Below are positions 1 through 6,089 of a DNA stretch of 9,684 nucleotides, in pieces. The position numbers were made by a program, and so were the translations under genes. Origin of the DNA: Gammaproteobacteria bacterium (GTDB taxonomy: Bacteria; Pseudomonadota; Gammaproteobacteria; Coxiellales; Coxiellaceae); assembly GCA_022600315.1 (NCBI GenBank), contig JAHZKQ010000228.1, positions 1 through 9,684 of the forward strand, read 5' to 3'. The number at the start of each line of letters is the position of its first letter. The stretch's first letter is position 1. The notes under the pieces are model-generated. The model did no database searches and was not told the origin of the DNA. It worked only from the letters and a program-made list of their open reading frames with translations.

Positions 1-618
1 ATTAGAGACCTTGCTAAAGTAGGCGATGAAAATGCCTTCTTACAATTTTTAAGGCTTTCTGCCGCACGAACAGGGCAAGTCATTAATATGGCAAGCCTGG
101 CAAGAGATGCTGGTGTTAGCCCAAACACCGCTAAAAATTGGCTGTCTATTTTACAAACATCAGGCATTATTTATTTATTACAACCCTACTATAATAATTT
201 TGCTAAGCGCATGATAAAATCGCCAAAACTTTATTTTTTGGATACTGGTTTATGCAGTTATTTAACGCAGTGGTCAGACGCTAAAACTTTAGAAGCCGGA
301 GCTATGTCCGGCAATATTTTAGAAACCTATGTGGTAATGGAAATCATTAAGTCTTACTGGCATAATGGCCTAGAAGCGCCTTTGTATTATTACCGCGATA
401 AAGACATGAAAGAAGTAGATCTAATGATTATAAAAAATCAAACAGTTTATCCGATTGAAATTAAAAAAACAGCGGCACCAAGCCAACATATCGCTAAACA
501 ATTTAATGTCTTAAAAAGCTTGAAAATGGAAATAGGACCAGGCTGTATTATTTGCTTAGTTGATTCAATTTTACCGATTTCTGCTAGTGTTAACGCCGTG
601 CCCGTATCTTTGGTGTAA
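1..618 (+). CDS. DUF4143-type AAA ATPase, 3' part (5' end outside window)
   Basis: The reading frame is open from base 1 and stops with TAA at 616-618, so 205 C-terminal residues are seen and the N-terminal ATPase part is missing. Visible first is a winged-helix-like segment (about residues 30-60, with SLARDAGVSPNTAKNWL and LQTSGIIYLL). It is followed by a conserved YFLDTGLCSYL stretch and a nuclease-like fold. The latter carries the pattern E (about 108), VD (about 139-140) and EIKK (about 153-156), which resembles a PD-(D/E)XK core. This arrangement is typical of the C-terminal DUF4143 half of a widespread ATPase family (AAA_14/DUF4143) whose cellular role is poorly defined. The Walker motifs would lie upstream and cannot be checked. 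The gene converges on dnaJ with a 31-bp gap containing a hairpin. The family call is fairly secure; no function is proposed. Confidence 0.82.
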   Translation: MRDLAKVGDENAFLQFLRLSAARTGQVINMASLARDAGVSPNTAKNWLSILQTSGIIYLLQPYYNNFAKRMIKSPKLYFLDTGLCSYLTQWSDAKTLEAGAMSGNILETYVVMEIIKSYWHNGLEAPLYYYRDKDMKEVDLMIIKNQTVYPIEIKKTAAPSQHIAKQFNVLKSLKMEIGPGCIICLVDSILPISASVNAVPVSLV

Positions 619-627
619 ACTTGCAAC

Positions 628-651
628 AGTGATTTATAACGATAAATCACT
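628..651. terminator. Perfect 10-bp hairpin between convergent ATPase gene and dnaJ
   Basis: AGTGATTTAT (628-637) and ATAAATCACT (642-651) form a perfect 10-bp stem with a 4-base loop. It lies between the ATPase stop codon and the dnaJ stop codon and overlaps the dnaJ TAG (650-652). Neither strand has a clear T-tract after the stem, so it is not a textbook intrinsic terminator. It may act as a weak bidirectional terminator or as a 3'-end stabiliser for the dnaJ mRNA. Confidence 0.45.
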
Positions 652-1771
652 AACCATTAAAAAACTCTTTGACGGTATCAAACCAGGATTTTGATTTAGG
701 ACTGTGGCTTTTGCCGTCTTTTTTTAAAAGCTCATCGAAATCTTTTAGATGTTGTTTTTGTTCGTCGCTTAATTTAATCGGCGTTTCTACTGCAATCCGA
801 CAAATCAAATCACCAACCCCACCACCACGTAAAGCTTTAACGCCTTTGCCACGCAAACGAAAGGCTTTACCAGTTTGGGTTTCAGCAGGAATGGTTAATT
901 TCACTTGACCTTCTAACGTTGGCACATCAATTTCACCGCCGAGGGTGGCGGTAATAAAATTAATCGGGATTTCGGTATGTAAATCGTTGCCTTCGCGTTT
1001 AAATAGTGGATGTTCTTGCACACGTATTTGTACGTATAAATCACCTGCTGGTGCGCCATGCATGCCGGCTTCACCTTCGCCACTCAAACGAATTCGATCA
1101 CCGCTATTTACACCCGCCGGGACTTTAACCGATAATTTTTTACGTTGCTGCACTCGACCTTGGCCGCGACAACTGGAACACGGATCTTTAATCACTTGGC
1201 CTTGGCCACGACATGCCGGGCAAGTCTGTTGCACGGCAATAAAACCGTGTTGCATTTGTACCGCACCTTGGCCTTTACAAGTGCCGCAAGTGGTTGGCTT
1301 AGAACCTGGCGTGGCGCCACTGCCACTACATTTTTGGCAGCTTACCCAAGTGGGGACATTAATTTCTTTGCTAATACCACGTACTGCTTCTTCTAAGCTT
1401 AAACGCATTTCATAGCCTAAATCTGCACCGCGTTGCGCGCGTTGCTGGCCACCGCGACTACCACCAAAAATATCGCCAAAAATATCGCCAAATATATCAC
1501 CGAGATCACTAAAACCACCTGGACCACCGCCGCCCATGCTTGACGCATCAACACCGGCATGACCGAATTGATCGTAAGCCGCTCTTTTACGACCATCGCT
1601 TAATATCTCATAAGCTTCGCGGGCTTCTTTAAAACTGGCTTCAGCTTTCTTATCGCCCGGATTGCGATCGGGATGATGTTTCATCGCTTGACGTCGAAAG
1701 GCTTTTTTTATTTCCGGTTCGCTGGCATTTTTTGCCACCCCAAGCACTTCATAGTAATCACGTTTTGCCAT
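650..1771 (-). CDS. dnaJ: DnaJ (Hsp40) co-chaperone
   Basis: Cytoplasmic J-domain co-chaperone that delivers unfolded clients to DnaK and stimulates its ATPase. The 373-residue protein is full length (the E. coli protein is 376). It has a J domain (about 1-70) with the essential HPD at 33-35 and a Gly/Phe-rich linker (about 75-108). A zinc-finger domain follows, with four CxxCxGxG repeats whose cysteine pairs are at 145/148, 162/165, 184/187 and 198/201. After this come the C-terminal client-binding domains, including the [19 protein letters not shown] segment, and a dimerisation tail. The start is ATG at 1769-1771 with a modest AAGG about 10 nt upstream. It lies 80 bp downstream of dnaK, probably cotranscribed, with a hairpin in the gap. 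The Gly/Phe linker contains GDIF three times, encoded by three 12-bp tandem copies (1464-1499). Confidence 0.98.
   Translation of the reverse strand: MAKRDYYEVLGVAKNASEPEIKKAFRRQAMKHHPDRNPGDKKAEASFKEAREAYEILSDGRKRAAYDQFGHAGVDASSMGGGGPGGFSDLGDIFGDIFGDIFGGSRGGQQRAQRGADLGYEMRLSLEEAVRGISKEINVPTWVSCQKCSGSGATPGSKPTTCGTCKGQGAVQMQHGFIAVQQTCPACRGQGQVIKDPCSSCRGQGRVQQRKKLSVKVPAGVNSGDRIRLSGEGEAGMHGAPAGDLYVQIRVQEHPLFKREGNDLHTEIPINFITATLGGEIDVPTLEGQVKLTIPAETQTGKAFRLRGKGVKALRGGGVGDLICRIAVETPIKLSDEQKQHLKDFDELLKKDGKSHSPKSKSWFDTVKEFFNG
1464..1499. repeat. Three 12-bp tandem repeats inside the dnaJ G/F linker
   Basis: Two identical copies of CCAAAAATATCG (1464-1475, 1476-1487) are followed by a third degenerate copy (1488-1499). 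They are in frame and encode repeated Gly-Asp-Ile-Phe units in the DnaJ glycine/phenylalanine-rich region. DIF motifs in this linker are known to matter for J-protein function, so the repeats are coding but could vary in number. Confidence 0.8.
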
Positions 1772-1797
1772 AAAAATTCGGCCTTGAAATTAAGGAA

Positions 1798-1818
1798 AGC
1801 GCGAACCAAATTCGCGCT
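1798..1818 (-). terminator. Hairpin in the dnaK-dnaJ intergenic gap (attenuator or processing site)
   Basis: AGCGCGAA (1798-1805) and TTCGCGCT (1811-1818) form a perfect 8-bp stem with a 5-base loop between dnaK and dnaJ. In the minus-strand transcript the stem is followed by a moderately U-rich stretch (TTTCCTTAATTTC). This would allow partial termination or mRNA processing, lowering DnaJ output relative to DnaK. The T-tract is interrupted, so full termination is unlikely. Confidence 0.5.
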
Positions 1819-1851
1819 CTCAATGATATTGTATTGCTGATAAAGAAAAAA

Positions 1852-3801
1852 TTATTTCTCTTTATCGTCTTTTACTTCCTCAAACTCAGCATCAACAACA
1901 TCTTCTTGCTTAGCTTGATCATCAGCTTGTTGACCGGCATCACCAGCTTGTTCAGCACCAGGCTGCCCAGCAGTATCGCCGCCTTTCTTCGCATAGGCGC
2001 GTTCGGCTAATTTTGAAGAATGATCGGTTAGCTCTTTAGTTTTCGCCTCGATCGCCTCTTTATCATCACCTTTAATTAATTCCTTTAATTCTTTGATGAG
2101 ATTATCGATGGTTTCTTTTTCGTCGGCTTTAACTTCATCGCCCAATTCTTTTACCGATTTCTCGGTGGCATGCATTAAAGTATCGGCTTGATTACGAGCA
2201 TCAGCCAACTCATGGAACTTGCGATCCTGTTCTTTATTGGCTTCCGCATCTTTAACCATATTCTCGATTTCTTCATCGGATAAACCACTTGAAGCTTTAA
2301 TCACAATCGATTGCTCTTTACCGGTGGCTTTATCTTTTGCTGAAACATGCAAAATACCATTGGCATCAATATCAAAAGTCACTTCAATTTGCGGCACTCC
2401 GCGCGGCGCCAAGGGAATATCAGCCAAATCAAATCTGCCTAAGGATTTATTTGCCGAAGCCATTTCACGCTCACCCTGCAATACGTGCACAGTCACTGCA
2501 GTTTGATTATCATCGGCGGTCGAAAATACTTGTGAAGCTTTCGTTGGAATCGTAGTATTTTTATCGATAAGTTTAGTCATCACGCCGCCCATAGTTTCAA
2601 TACCAAGCGACAGTGGCGTAACATCTAGCAATAAGATATCTTTTACATCACCCGACAAGACCGCAGCCTGAATCGCAGCACCCATTGCCACCGCTTCATC
2701 AGGATTCACATCATGACGAGGATCTTTAGCAAAAAAATCTTTAACGGTTTCGCGTACTTTTGGCATCCGACTTTGACCACCGACTAAAATCACATCGCTA
2801 ATATCAGAGACCTTAAGACCAGCATCTTTAATCGCAGTTTCGCAAGGTTTAATAGTACGTTCCACTAAATTTTCGACTAAAGCTTCAAGCTTAGCGCGAG
2901 TCACTTTTATATTTAAATGTTTTGGTCCGCTGGCATCTGCAGTAATATAAGGCAAATTCACGTCAGTTTGCTGGGTAGATGATAATTCAATTTTCGCTTT
3001 TTCTGCACCTTCTTTTAAACGCTGCAAGGCTAGCGGATCATTGTGTAAATCCACCCCGCTATCTTTTTTAAATTCATCAGCTAAATAATCAATTAAACGT
3101 AAATCAAAATCTTCACCCCCTAAAAAGGTATCACCATTGGTAGCCAATACTTCAAATTGTTTTTCACCATCAACATCGGCAATTTCAATAATTGAAATAT
3201 CAAAGGTACCACCACCTAAATCGTAAACTGCAATTTTGCGATCGCCTTTGTTTTTATCTAAACCATAAGCCAGTGCCGCAGCAGTGGGTTCATTAATAAT
3301 CCGTTTAACTTCAAGCCCAGCAATTTTACCGGCATCTTTAGTGGCTTGACGTTGCGAGTCGTTGAAGTAAGCCGGTACGGTAATCACCGCTTCTTTGACT
3401 TCATGACCCAAATAATCTTCAGCGGTTTTTTTCATCTTCATTAAGATCTGGGCTGAAACTTGTTGCGGGGCTAATTTCTCACCACCGGCTTCCACCCAAG
3501 CATCACCATTATCCGCGCCAATAATTTTGTATGGCACCATTTTAATGTCTTTTTGCACAACATCATCAGAAAACTTGCGGCCAATAAGGCGCTTAATCGC
3601 AAACAATGTGCGCTCTGGATTAGTGACCGCCTGACGTCTGGCTGGCGCCCCCACTAATATTTCATTATCTTTTGTGTAGGCCACAACCGATGGCGTAGTA
3701 CGCGCACCCTCTGCGTTCTCAATCACCCGAACCTTGTCACCTTCCATCACGGCAACACATGAATTGGTTGTACCTAAGTCAATACCAATAATTTTACTCA
3801 T
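1852..3801 (-). CDS. dnaK: DnaK (Hsp70) chaperone
   Basis: ATP-driven cytoplasmic chaperone working with DnaJ and GrpE. I take ATG at 3799-3801 as the start, giving 649 residues beginning [14 protein letters not shown]. It has a strong GAGGGGA Shine-Dalgarno 6 nt upstream and matches the family N-terminus; an upstream in-frame TTG at 3867 would add 22 unrelated residues. Visible are the N-terminal nucleotide-binding domain with the phosphate-1 motif GIDLGTTNS (6-14) and [11 protein letters not shown] (170-180). DLGGGTFD (194-201) places Thr at 199, the position of the E. coli autophosphorylation site. The adenosine motif [11 protein letters not shown] (338-348) and the interdomain linker ILLLD (389-393) follow. 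After these come the substrate-binding domain, a helical lid and a Gly/Gln/Asp-rich tail ending in the EEVKDDKEK that is typical of proteobacterial DnaK. It lies upstream of dnaJ and has its own sigma32-like promoter. Confidence 0.99.
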   Translation of the reverse strand: MSKIIGIDLGTTNSCVAVMEGDKVRVIENAEGARTTPSVVAYTKDNEILVGAPARRQAVTNPERTLFAIKRLIGRKFSDDVVQKDIKMVPYKIIGADNGDAWVEAGGEKLAPQQVSAQILMKMKKTAEDYLGHEVKEAVITVPAYFNDSQRQATKDAGKIAGLEVKRIINEPTAAALAYGLDKNKGDRKIAVYDLGGGTFDISIIEIADVDGEKQFEVLATNGDTFLGGEDFDLRLIDYLADEFKKDSGVDLHNDPLALQRLKEGAEKAKIELSSTQQTDVNLPYITADASGPKHLNIKVTRAKLEALVENLVERTIKPCETAIKDAGLKVSDISDVILVGGQSRMPKVRETVKDFFAKDPRHDVNPDEAVAMGAAIQAAVLSGDVKDILLLDVTPLSLGIETMGGVMTKLIDKNTTIPTKASQVFSTADDNQTAVTVHVLQGEREMASANKSLGRFDLADIPLAPRGVPQIEVTFDIDANGILHVSAKDKATGKEQSIVIKASSGLSDEEIENMVKDAEANKEQDRKFHELADARNQADTLMHATEKSVKELGDEVKADEKETIDNLIKELKELIKGDDKEAIEAKTKELTDHSSKLAERAYAKKGGDTAGQPGAEQAGDAGQQADDQAKQEDVVDAEFEEVKDDKEK

Positions 3802-3807
3802 TCTAGA

Positions 3808-3814
3808 TCCCCTC
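3808..3814 (-). promoter_or_regulatory. dnaK ribosome binding site
   Basis: The minus strand reads GAGGGGA, six bases before the ATG at 3799-3801. It decides the start in favour of MSKIIG over the upstream in-frame TTG. The GATTGAGGG containing it is repeated 51 nt further upstream in the leader (3861-3869). Confidence 0.85.
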
Positions 3815-3896
3815 AATCGTTGATCACTGTTAATGTAACTAGTTGATTTAAAAGCTCTTGCCCTCAATCTTTAAACTTTTTGGGCTTATTTGAGTA

Positions 3897-3924
3897 ATTT
3901 GGGGTGGTGAATACAGATTTCAAG
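3897..3924 (-). promoter_or_regulatory. Sigma32-type heat-shock promoter of dnaK
   Basis: On the minus strand CTTGAA (3924-3919) is followed after 14 bases by CCCCAAAT (3904-3897). This fits the RpoH consensus CTTGAA-N13..17-CCCCATnT closely. Transcription would start near 3890 and give a leader of about 89 nt before dnaK. The site sits immediately downstream of the intrinsic terminator at 3941-3971, so dnaK transcription is insulated from the upstream RNA and restarted by heat-shock sigma factor. Confidence 0.85.
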
Positions 3925-3940
3925 GTCAACTAACCATCTG

Positions 3941-3971
3941 CAGATAAAAAGAAGGGGGCCTTATGGCCCCC
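3941..3971 (-). terminator. Strong intrinsic terminator ending the grpE-dnaK intergenic RNA
   Basis: GGGGGCC (3954-3960) and GGCCCCC (3965-3971) form a perfect 7-bp GC stem with a TTAT loop. In the minus strand it is followed directly by TTCTTTTTATC. The plus strand has no T-tract after the stem, so it terminates minus-strand transcription. No protein gene ends here, which points to a noncoding transcript from upstream or to read-through from grpE. Confidence 0.88.
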
Positions 3972-4166
3972 GGAATCAACTCGCTAAGGGAGGGTTAAGC
4001 ACAGGGAGCGGTAGTAGGGTTGTCATCGGCACTTAGCAAGTTGATAAGAATCGGTGTATCACCTCTCAAGAATGCCCCCCTGTTGGCGTTGGGTGTAGAG
4101 GGTGCTAGGAGCAGAGGGGCATGTGTGGTGATATTCAATGGAGCATCCTTCTCGTAATTCCTGATT
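3945..4166 (-). ncRNA. Candidate structured small RNA between grpE and dnaK
   Basis: The minus strand from a TATACT -10 box (4178-4173) to the terminator at 3941-3971 holds no protein frame but strong secondary structure. Hairpin A has an outer stem TATCACC/GGTGATA (4133-4127 with 4063-4057), an internal loop, an inner stem ATGCCCC/GGGGCAT (4122-4116 with 4078-4072) and a loop of 37 bases. Hairpin B is a 14-bp stem (4045-4032 with 3988-3975) with a 43-base loop. One position of stem B is U.G in the minus RNA but would be C.A in a plus RNA, which supports minus-strand expression. Both loops are rich in CCCU/CUCC stretches. The 5' end near 4166 is inferred; the -35 region is poor, but an A/T-rich tract lies upstream. 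It does not resemble 4.5S, tmRNA, RNase P or 6S RNA as I know them. A processed grpE 3' UTR is an alternative. Confidence 0.65.
4086..4097. repeat. 12-bp repeat GCGTTGGGTGTA, copy 1
   Basis: An identical 12-mer occurs at 4484-4495. This copy lies in the large loop of hairpin A of the minus-strand RNA, which therefore carries the reverse complement TACACCCAACGC. The other copy lies in the plus-strand RNA, so the two transcripts are perfectly complementary over 12 bases. Confidence 0.7.
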
Positions 4167-4172
4167 AATTCT

Positions 4173-4178
4173 AGTATA
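4173..4178 (-). promoter_or_regulatory. Possible -10 box for the minus-strand intergenic RNA
   Basis: The minus strand reads TATACT, five of six matches to TATAAT, about 40 bases before the first stem of the structured RNA. No convincing -35 hexamer is found at 16-18 bases upstream. A run of A/T (about 4196-4240) could act as an UP element. Confidence 0.4.
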
Positions 4179-4179
4179 T

Positions 4180-4414
4180 CGCCCGGATATTAAGAAAATC
4201 TTAAATTAAAAAAAAAGTTTAAATAAATTTGCAATTAAATTGAGAAATTAGCCCAAAAATCACTCATAATAATTTGATATTAAAATCTTACTATTAATAA
4301 TTGGTCATTCGCAAATAATGCCTACCAAATTAAAAACAACTTGATCGGTTTAACTGCAAAATAATTGTCTAGGGTTATACATAGTGGCAAATCTCTTAAG
4401 AAAATCTCAGCATA
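4180..4414. other. AT-rich gap without recognised genes
   Basis: This part of the grpE-dnaK interval is strongly AT-rich. I see no open frame of useful length with a ribosome binding site and no terminator-like hairpin. It separates the divergent candidate RNA genes (minus-strand RNA below 4170, plus-strand RNA above 4440) and probably holds their upstream control sequences. Confidence 0.5.
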
Positions 4415-4442
4415 TTGCCAATAGTAAAATCAAATGAATACT
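4415..4442 (+). promoter_or_regulatory. Sigma70-like promoter for the plus-strand small RNA
   Basis: TTGCCA (4415-4420, five of six matches to the -35 consensus) is followed after 16 bases by AATACT (4437-4442, four of six, with the key A2 and T6 kept). Transcription would begin near 4449. TTGCCA is also half of an inverted repeat with TGGCAA at 4385-4390, and the palindrome TCTTAAGA lies between the halves, so a regulator might bind here. Confidence 0.45.
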
Positions 4443-4448
4443 ACTAGA

Positions 4449-4520
4449 CTAGCGCCCGAGCATGGAGGGCTCTATATCCAACAGCGTTGGGTGTAACACC
4501 ACAGGGATGTGGTGCTTTTA
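4449..4520 (+). ncRNA. Candidate short RNA with CsrA-site-like hairpins, antisense-convergent to grpE
   Basis: About 70 bases between a sigma70-like promoter and a terminator form three hairpins. The first is GAGC/GCTC (4458-4461, 4469-4472) with loop ATGGAGG. The second is CCAAC/GTTGG (4478-4482, 4486-4490). The third is CACCAC/GTGGTG (4497-4502, 4509-4514) with loop AGGGAT. Two loops carry the ANGGA motif bound by CsrA/RsmA proteins; the third hairpin contains ACAGGGATGT, a full match to the last ten positions of the RUACARGGAUGU consensus. The third hairpin is followed by CTTTTATCTTT and so doubles as a terminator, ending about 4 bases before the grpE stop. Known CsrB/RsmY-type RNAs usually have more GGA motifs, so this would be a minimal version. 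It could instead be only a grpE-end terminator with a GNRA-type loop. Confidence 0.45.
4484..4495. repeat. 12-bp repeat GCGTTGGGTGTA, copy 2
   Basis: This is the second copy of the 12-mer at 4086-4097, in the same orientation. It lies in the plus-strand candidate RNA, spanning the loop and 3' arm of its second hairpin and the linker before the terminator stem. Flanking bases differ between copies. Confidence 0.7.
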
Positions 4521-4522
4521 TC
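4497..4522 (+). terminator. Intrinsic terminator facing the grpE 3' end
   Basis: The CACCACA (4497-4503)/TGTGGTG (4508-4514) stem has a GGGA loop and is followed on the plus strand by CTTTTATCTTT. On the minus strand the stem is followed by TTACACC, a poor tract. It therefore works best for plus-strand transcripts but may also slow transcription leaving grpE. Confidence 0.65.
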
Positions 4523-4523
4523 T

Positions 4524-5180
4524 TTACGCCGCAACGATAACCATCGCCGCACGCAATACTCTGCCATTTAATTGATAACCTTTTTGCAGAACTTGCAATA
4601 CTGTATTTGATTTTGCATTTTTATCTGGCTGCATTGACATTGCCTCATGCAATTCAGGATTAAAATTATCTCCTGCAGCGGGATCAATAATTTCTACGCC
4701 AAATTTATTTAACGTTTTAATTAACAAATCTAAAGTTAATTGCATACCTTCATGCAAACTCTGAACTTTTGGATCATCACTCATTGAAGTTTCTAAACCA
4801 CGTTCAATGCTATCAACCACCTGCAACATTTCAACCATGATTTTTTCACTGCCGTATTTATGCGCATTGCTGACATCACGCTCGGCACGACGTTGTACAT
4901 TTTTAAGTTCAGCCTGATCACGGGCTGATTTATCTTTATATTTTGCCAATTGCTCTTCAAGCTGATTTAGCTGCTGCTCTAAATCTTGGCGTGAAGTTAA
5001 CTCTAGACCTGCACTCGCCTGTGTATCGGTGGTCTCGCCCAATAAATCAGTATCGGTGAATTTATCATCCAATAAAGAGTCATCGCTGGCTTCTGCCGCA
5101 CCTGTCTCAATATCACTATTGGCTTGCTCTTCAGTAAACTGTTTCCATTTATCGGCTGGATCTTGCGGTGACTTCGACAT
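4524..5180 (-). CDS. grpE: GrpE nucleotide exchange factor
   Basis: Cytoplasmic exchange factor that releases ADP from DnaK and so resets the DnaK-DnaJ cycle. It is 218 residues (the E. coli protein is 197). The N-terminus (about 1-58) is acidic and probably disordered. A long coiled-coil helix follows (about 60-108, LEQQLNQLEEQLAKYKDK onward, with the conserved NVQRRAERD at 94-102). A helical bundle spans about 110-160, and the C-terminal beta domain that contacts DnaK contains NPELHEAMS and ends GYQLNGRVLRAAMVIVAA. The start ATG (5178-5180) has GGAGAG six bases upstream. A sigma32-like promoter lies just before it. Unusually, about 720 bp separate it from dnaK, with candidate noncoding RNAs between them. 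It is divergent from elyC. Confidence 0.97.
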   Translation of the reverse strand: MSKSPQDPADKWKQFTEEQANSDIETGAAEASDDSLLDDKFTDTDLLGETTDTQASAGLELTSRQDLEQQLNQLEEQLAKYKDKSARDQAELKNVQRRAERDVSNAHKYGSEKIMVEMLQVVDSIERGLETSMSDDPKVQSLHEGMQLTLDLLIKTLNKFGVEIIDPAAGDNFNPELHEAMSMQPDKNAKSNTVLQVLQKGYQLNGRVLRAAMVIVAA

Positions 5181-5218
5181 GTAGGACTCTCCATTTTAAA
5201 AATTTGAATTCACTCTAA

Positions 5219-5245
5219 TATAAGGGATATTGCCCAAACTTCAAG
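5219..5245 (-). promoter_or_regulatory. Sigma32-type heat-shock promoter of grpE
   Basis: The minus strand has CTTGAA (5245-5240), a 13-base gap to CCC, and the -10-like stretch TCCCTTATA (5227-5219). This matches the RpoH pattern, though less perfectly in the -10 than the dnaK promoter. It predicts a start near 5212 and a short leader of about 32 nt. Confidence 0.72.
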
Positions 5246-5289
5246 TCCAATTGCATAAATCATTAGCAGCAAATCTTATTTAAACCGGC

Positions 5290-5295
5290 TACAAT
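5290..5295 (+). promoter_or_regulatory. Possible -10 box of elyC
   Basis: TACAAT (five of six matches to TATAAT) lies 32 bases before the elyC ATG. No good -35 hexamer is found at the right distance. It would give a start near 5302 and a leader of about 26 nt with AGGGA at 5314-5318. Confidence 0.4.
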
Positions 5296-5327
5296 AACCC
5301 CCTCTTAATGGCTAGGGAATTGATAAA

Positions 5328-6089
5328 ATGGGCTTTGCACTTAAGAAAGTTATTAGCGGATTATTATTACCGTTACCAATTAGCTTGATTCTATTGCTGC
5401 TAGCGCTGCTACTATTGTGCTGCCGGAAAAAAACTGTTGGCCTGCTATCATTATTACTCGGCCTGCTGGTACTACTCGTATCTAGCATCAGCCCAGTTGC
5501 CTTTAGTCTATTGCATAAACTAGAGACCAACTATCAACCCTTGCAACAATTTCCAAGTGACGTCAAACAAATTGTGGTGCTGGGCGGCGGTATCGGCGGC
5601 AATCCTAACTATCCGCCTAATACACGCTTAAGCTCGGCATCTTTGTCTCGATTAGTTGAAGCAATCCGAATCTATAAACATTATCAAGCACAACAAAAAC
5701 CCATGACATTAATATTGTCTGGCGGCCGAGTGTTTGGCTCACCCAGTGATGCCAATAAAATGCGAAATACTGCAGTCGTGCTCGGCATTAAATCTAAGCA
5801 ATTTATCTTGGCAAATGGCTCACAAGACACCGCCTCAGAAGCCCATTACATCCAAAAGATTGTCCGTGATAAACCTTTTATTTTAGTTACGTCCGCTTAT
5901 CATATGCGCCGCGCAATGCTGTTATTTAAACGCCTAGGTATGCAACCCATTGCCGCGCCAACACAATATTTAATTCGCAGCAATCAATACCGTATTAGTC
6001 GTTACTTACCGAGCGCGTATAATTTAGTATTAAGCGATATTGCGATTCATGAGTATTTGGGATTAGTATGGGCGCATATGCACGGTTAA
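5328..6089 (+). CDS. elyC: ElyC-like DUF218 inner-membrane envelope-biogenesis protein
   Basis: 253 residues, close in length and sequence to E. coli ElyC (formerly YcbC, 259 residues). That protein is needed for normal peptidoglycan assembly at low temperature and is linked to use of the undecaprenyl lipid carrier. The N-terminus (MGFALKKVISGLLLPLPISL) closely resembles the ElyC start. Two membrane segments are seen at about 9-31 and 37-54. The periplasmic DUF218/YdcF domain follows from about 80, with IVVLGGG (82-88), LILSGG (118-123), a DTASEA stretch (157-162) and the signature LVTSAYHMRRAM (176-187). The start ATG is preceded by AGGGA at 9 bases. It is divergent from grpE and is followed by a gene-free stretch, so it is probably a single-gene unit. 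The family call is strong; functional equivalence to E. coli ElyC is inferred. Confidence 0.88.
   Translation: MGFALKKVISGLLLPLPISLILLLLALLLLCCRKKTVGLLSLLLGLLVLLVSSISPVAFSLLHKLETNYQPLQQFPSDVKQIVVLGGGIGGNPNYPPNTRLSSASLSRLVEAIRIYKHYQAQQKPMTLILSGGRVFGSPSDANKMRNTAVVLGIKSKQFILANGSQDTASEAHYIQKIVRDKPFILVTSAYHMRRAMLLFKRLGMQPIAAPTQYLIRSNQYRISRYLPSAYNLVLSDIAIHEYLGLVWAHMHG

Noticed and set aside
945..1415. 156-codon plus-strand frame inside dnaJ, rich in Cys and Pro
   Set aside because: It is fully antisense to the DnaJ zinc-finger and C-terminal coding sequence. It has no ribosome site and its composition follows from the complementary strand.
1782..1789. CCTTGAAA on the plus strand near dnaJ as a sigma32 -35
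   Set aside because: No matching CCCCAT-like -10 follows, and the orientation points into the dnaK 3' end.
3802..3867. Longer dnaK start at an in-frame TTG (3865-3867)
   Set aside because: The extra 22 residues do not resemble DnaK, and the strong Shine-Dalgarno is at the inner ATG. This stretch also belongs to the leader of the predicted heat-shock transcript.
3945..4166. Identity as 6S RNA, tmRNA, 4.5S RNA or RNase P RNA
   Set aside because: The ends do not pair as in 6S RNA, and the conserved blocks I know for 4.5S, tmRNA and RNase P are missing.
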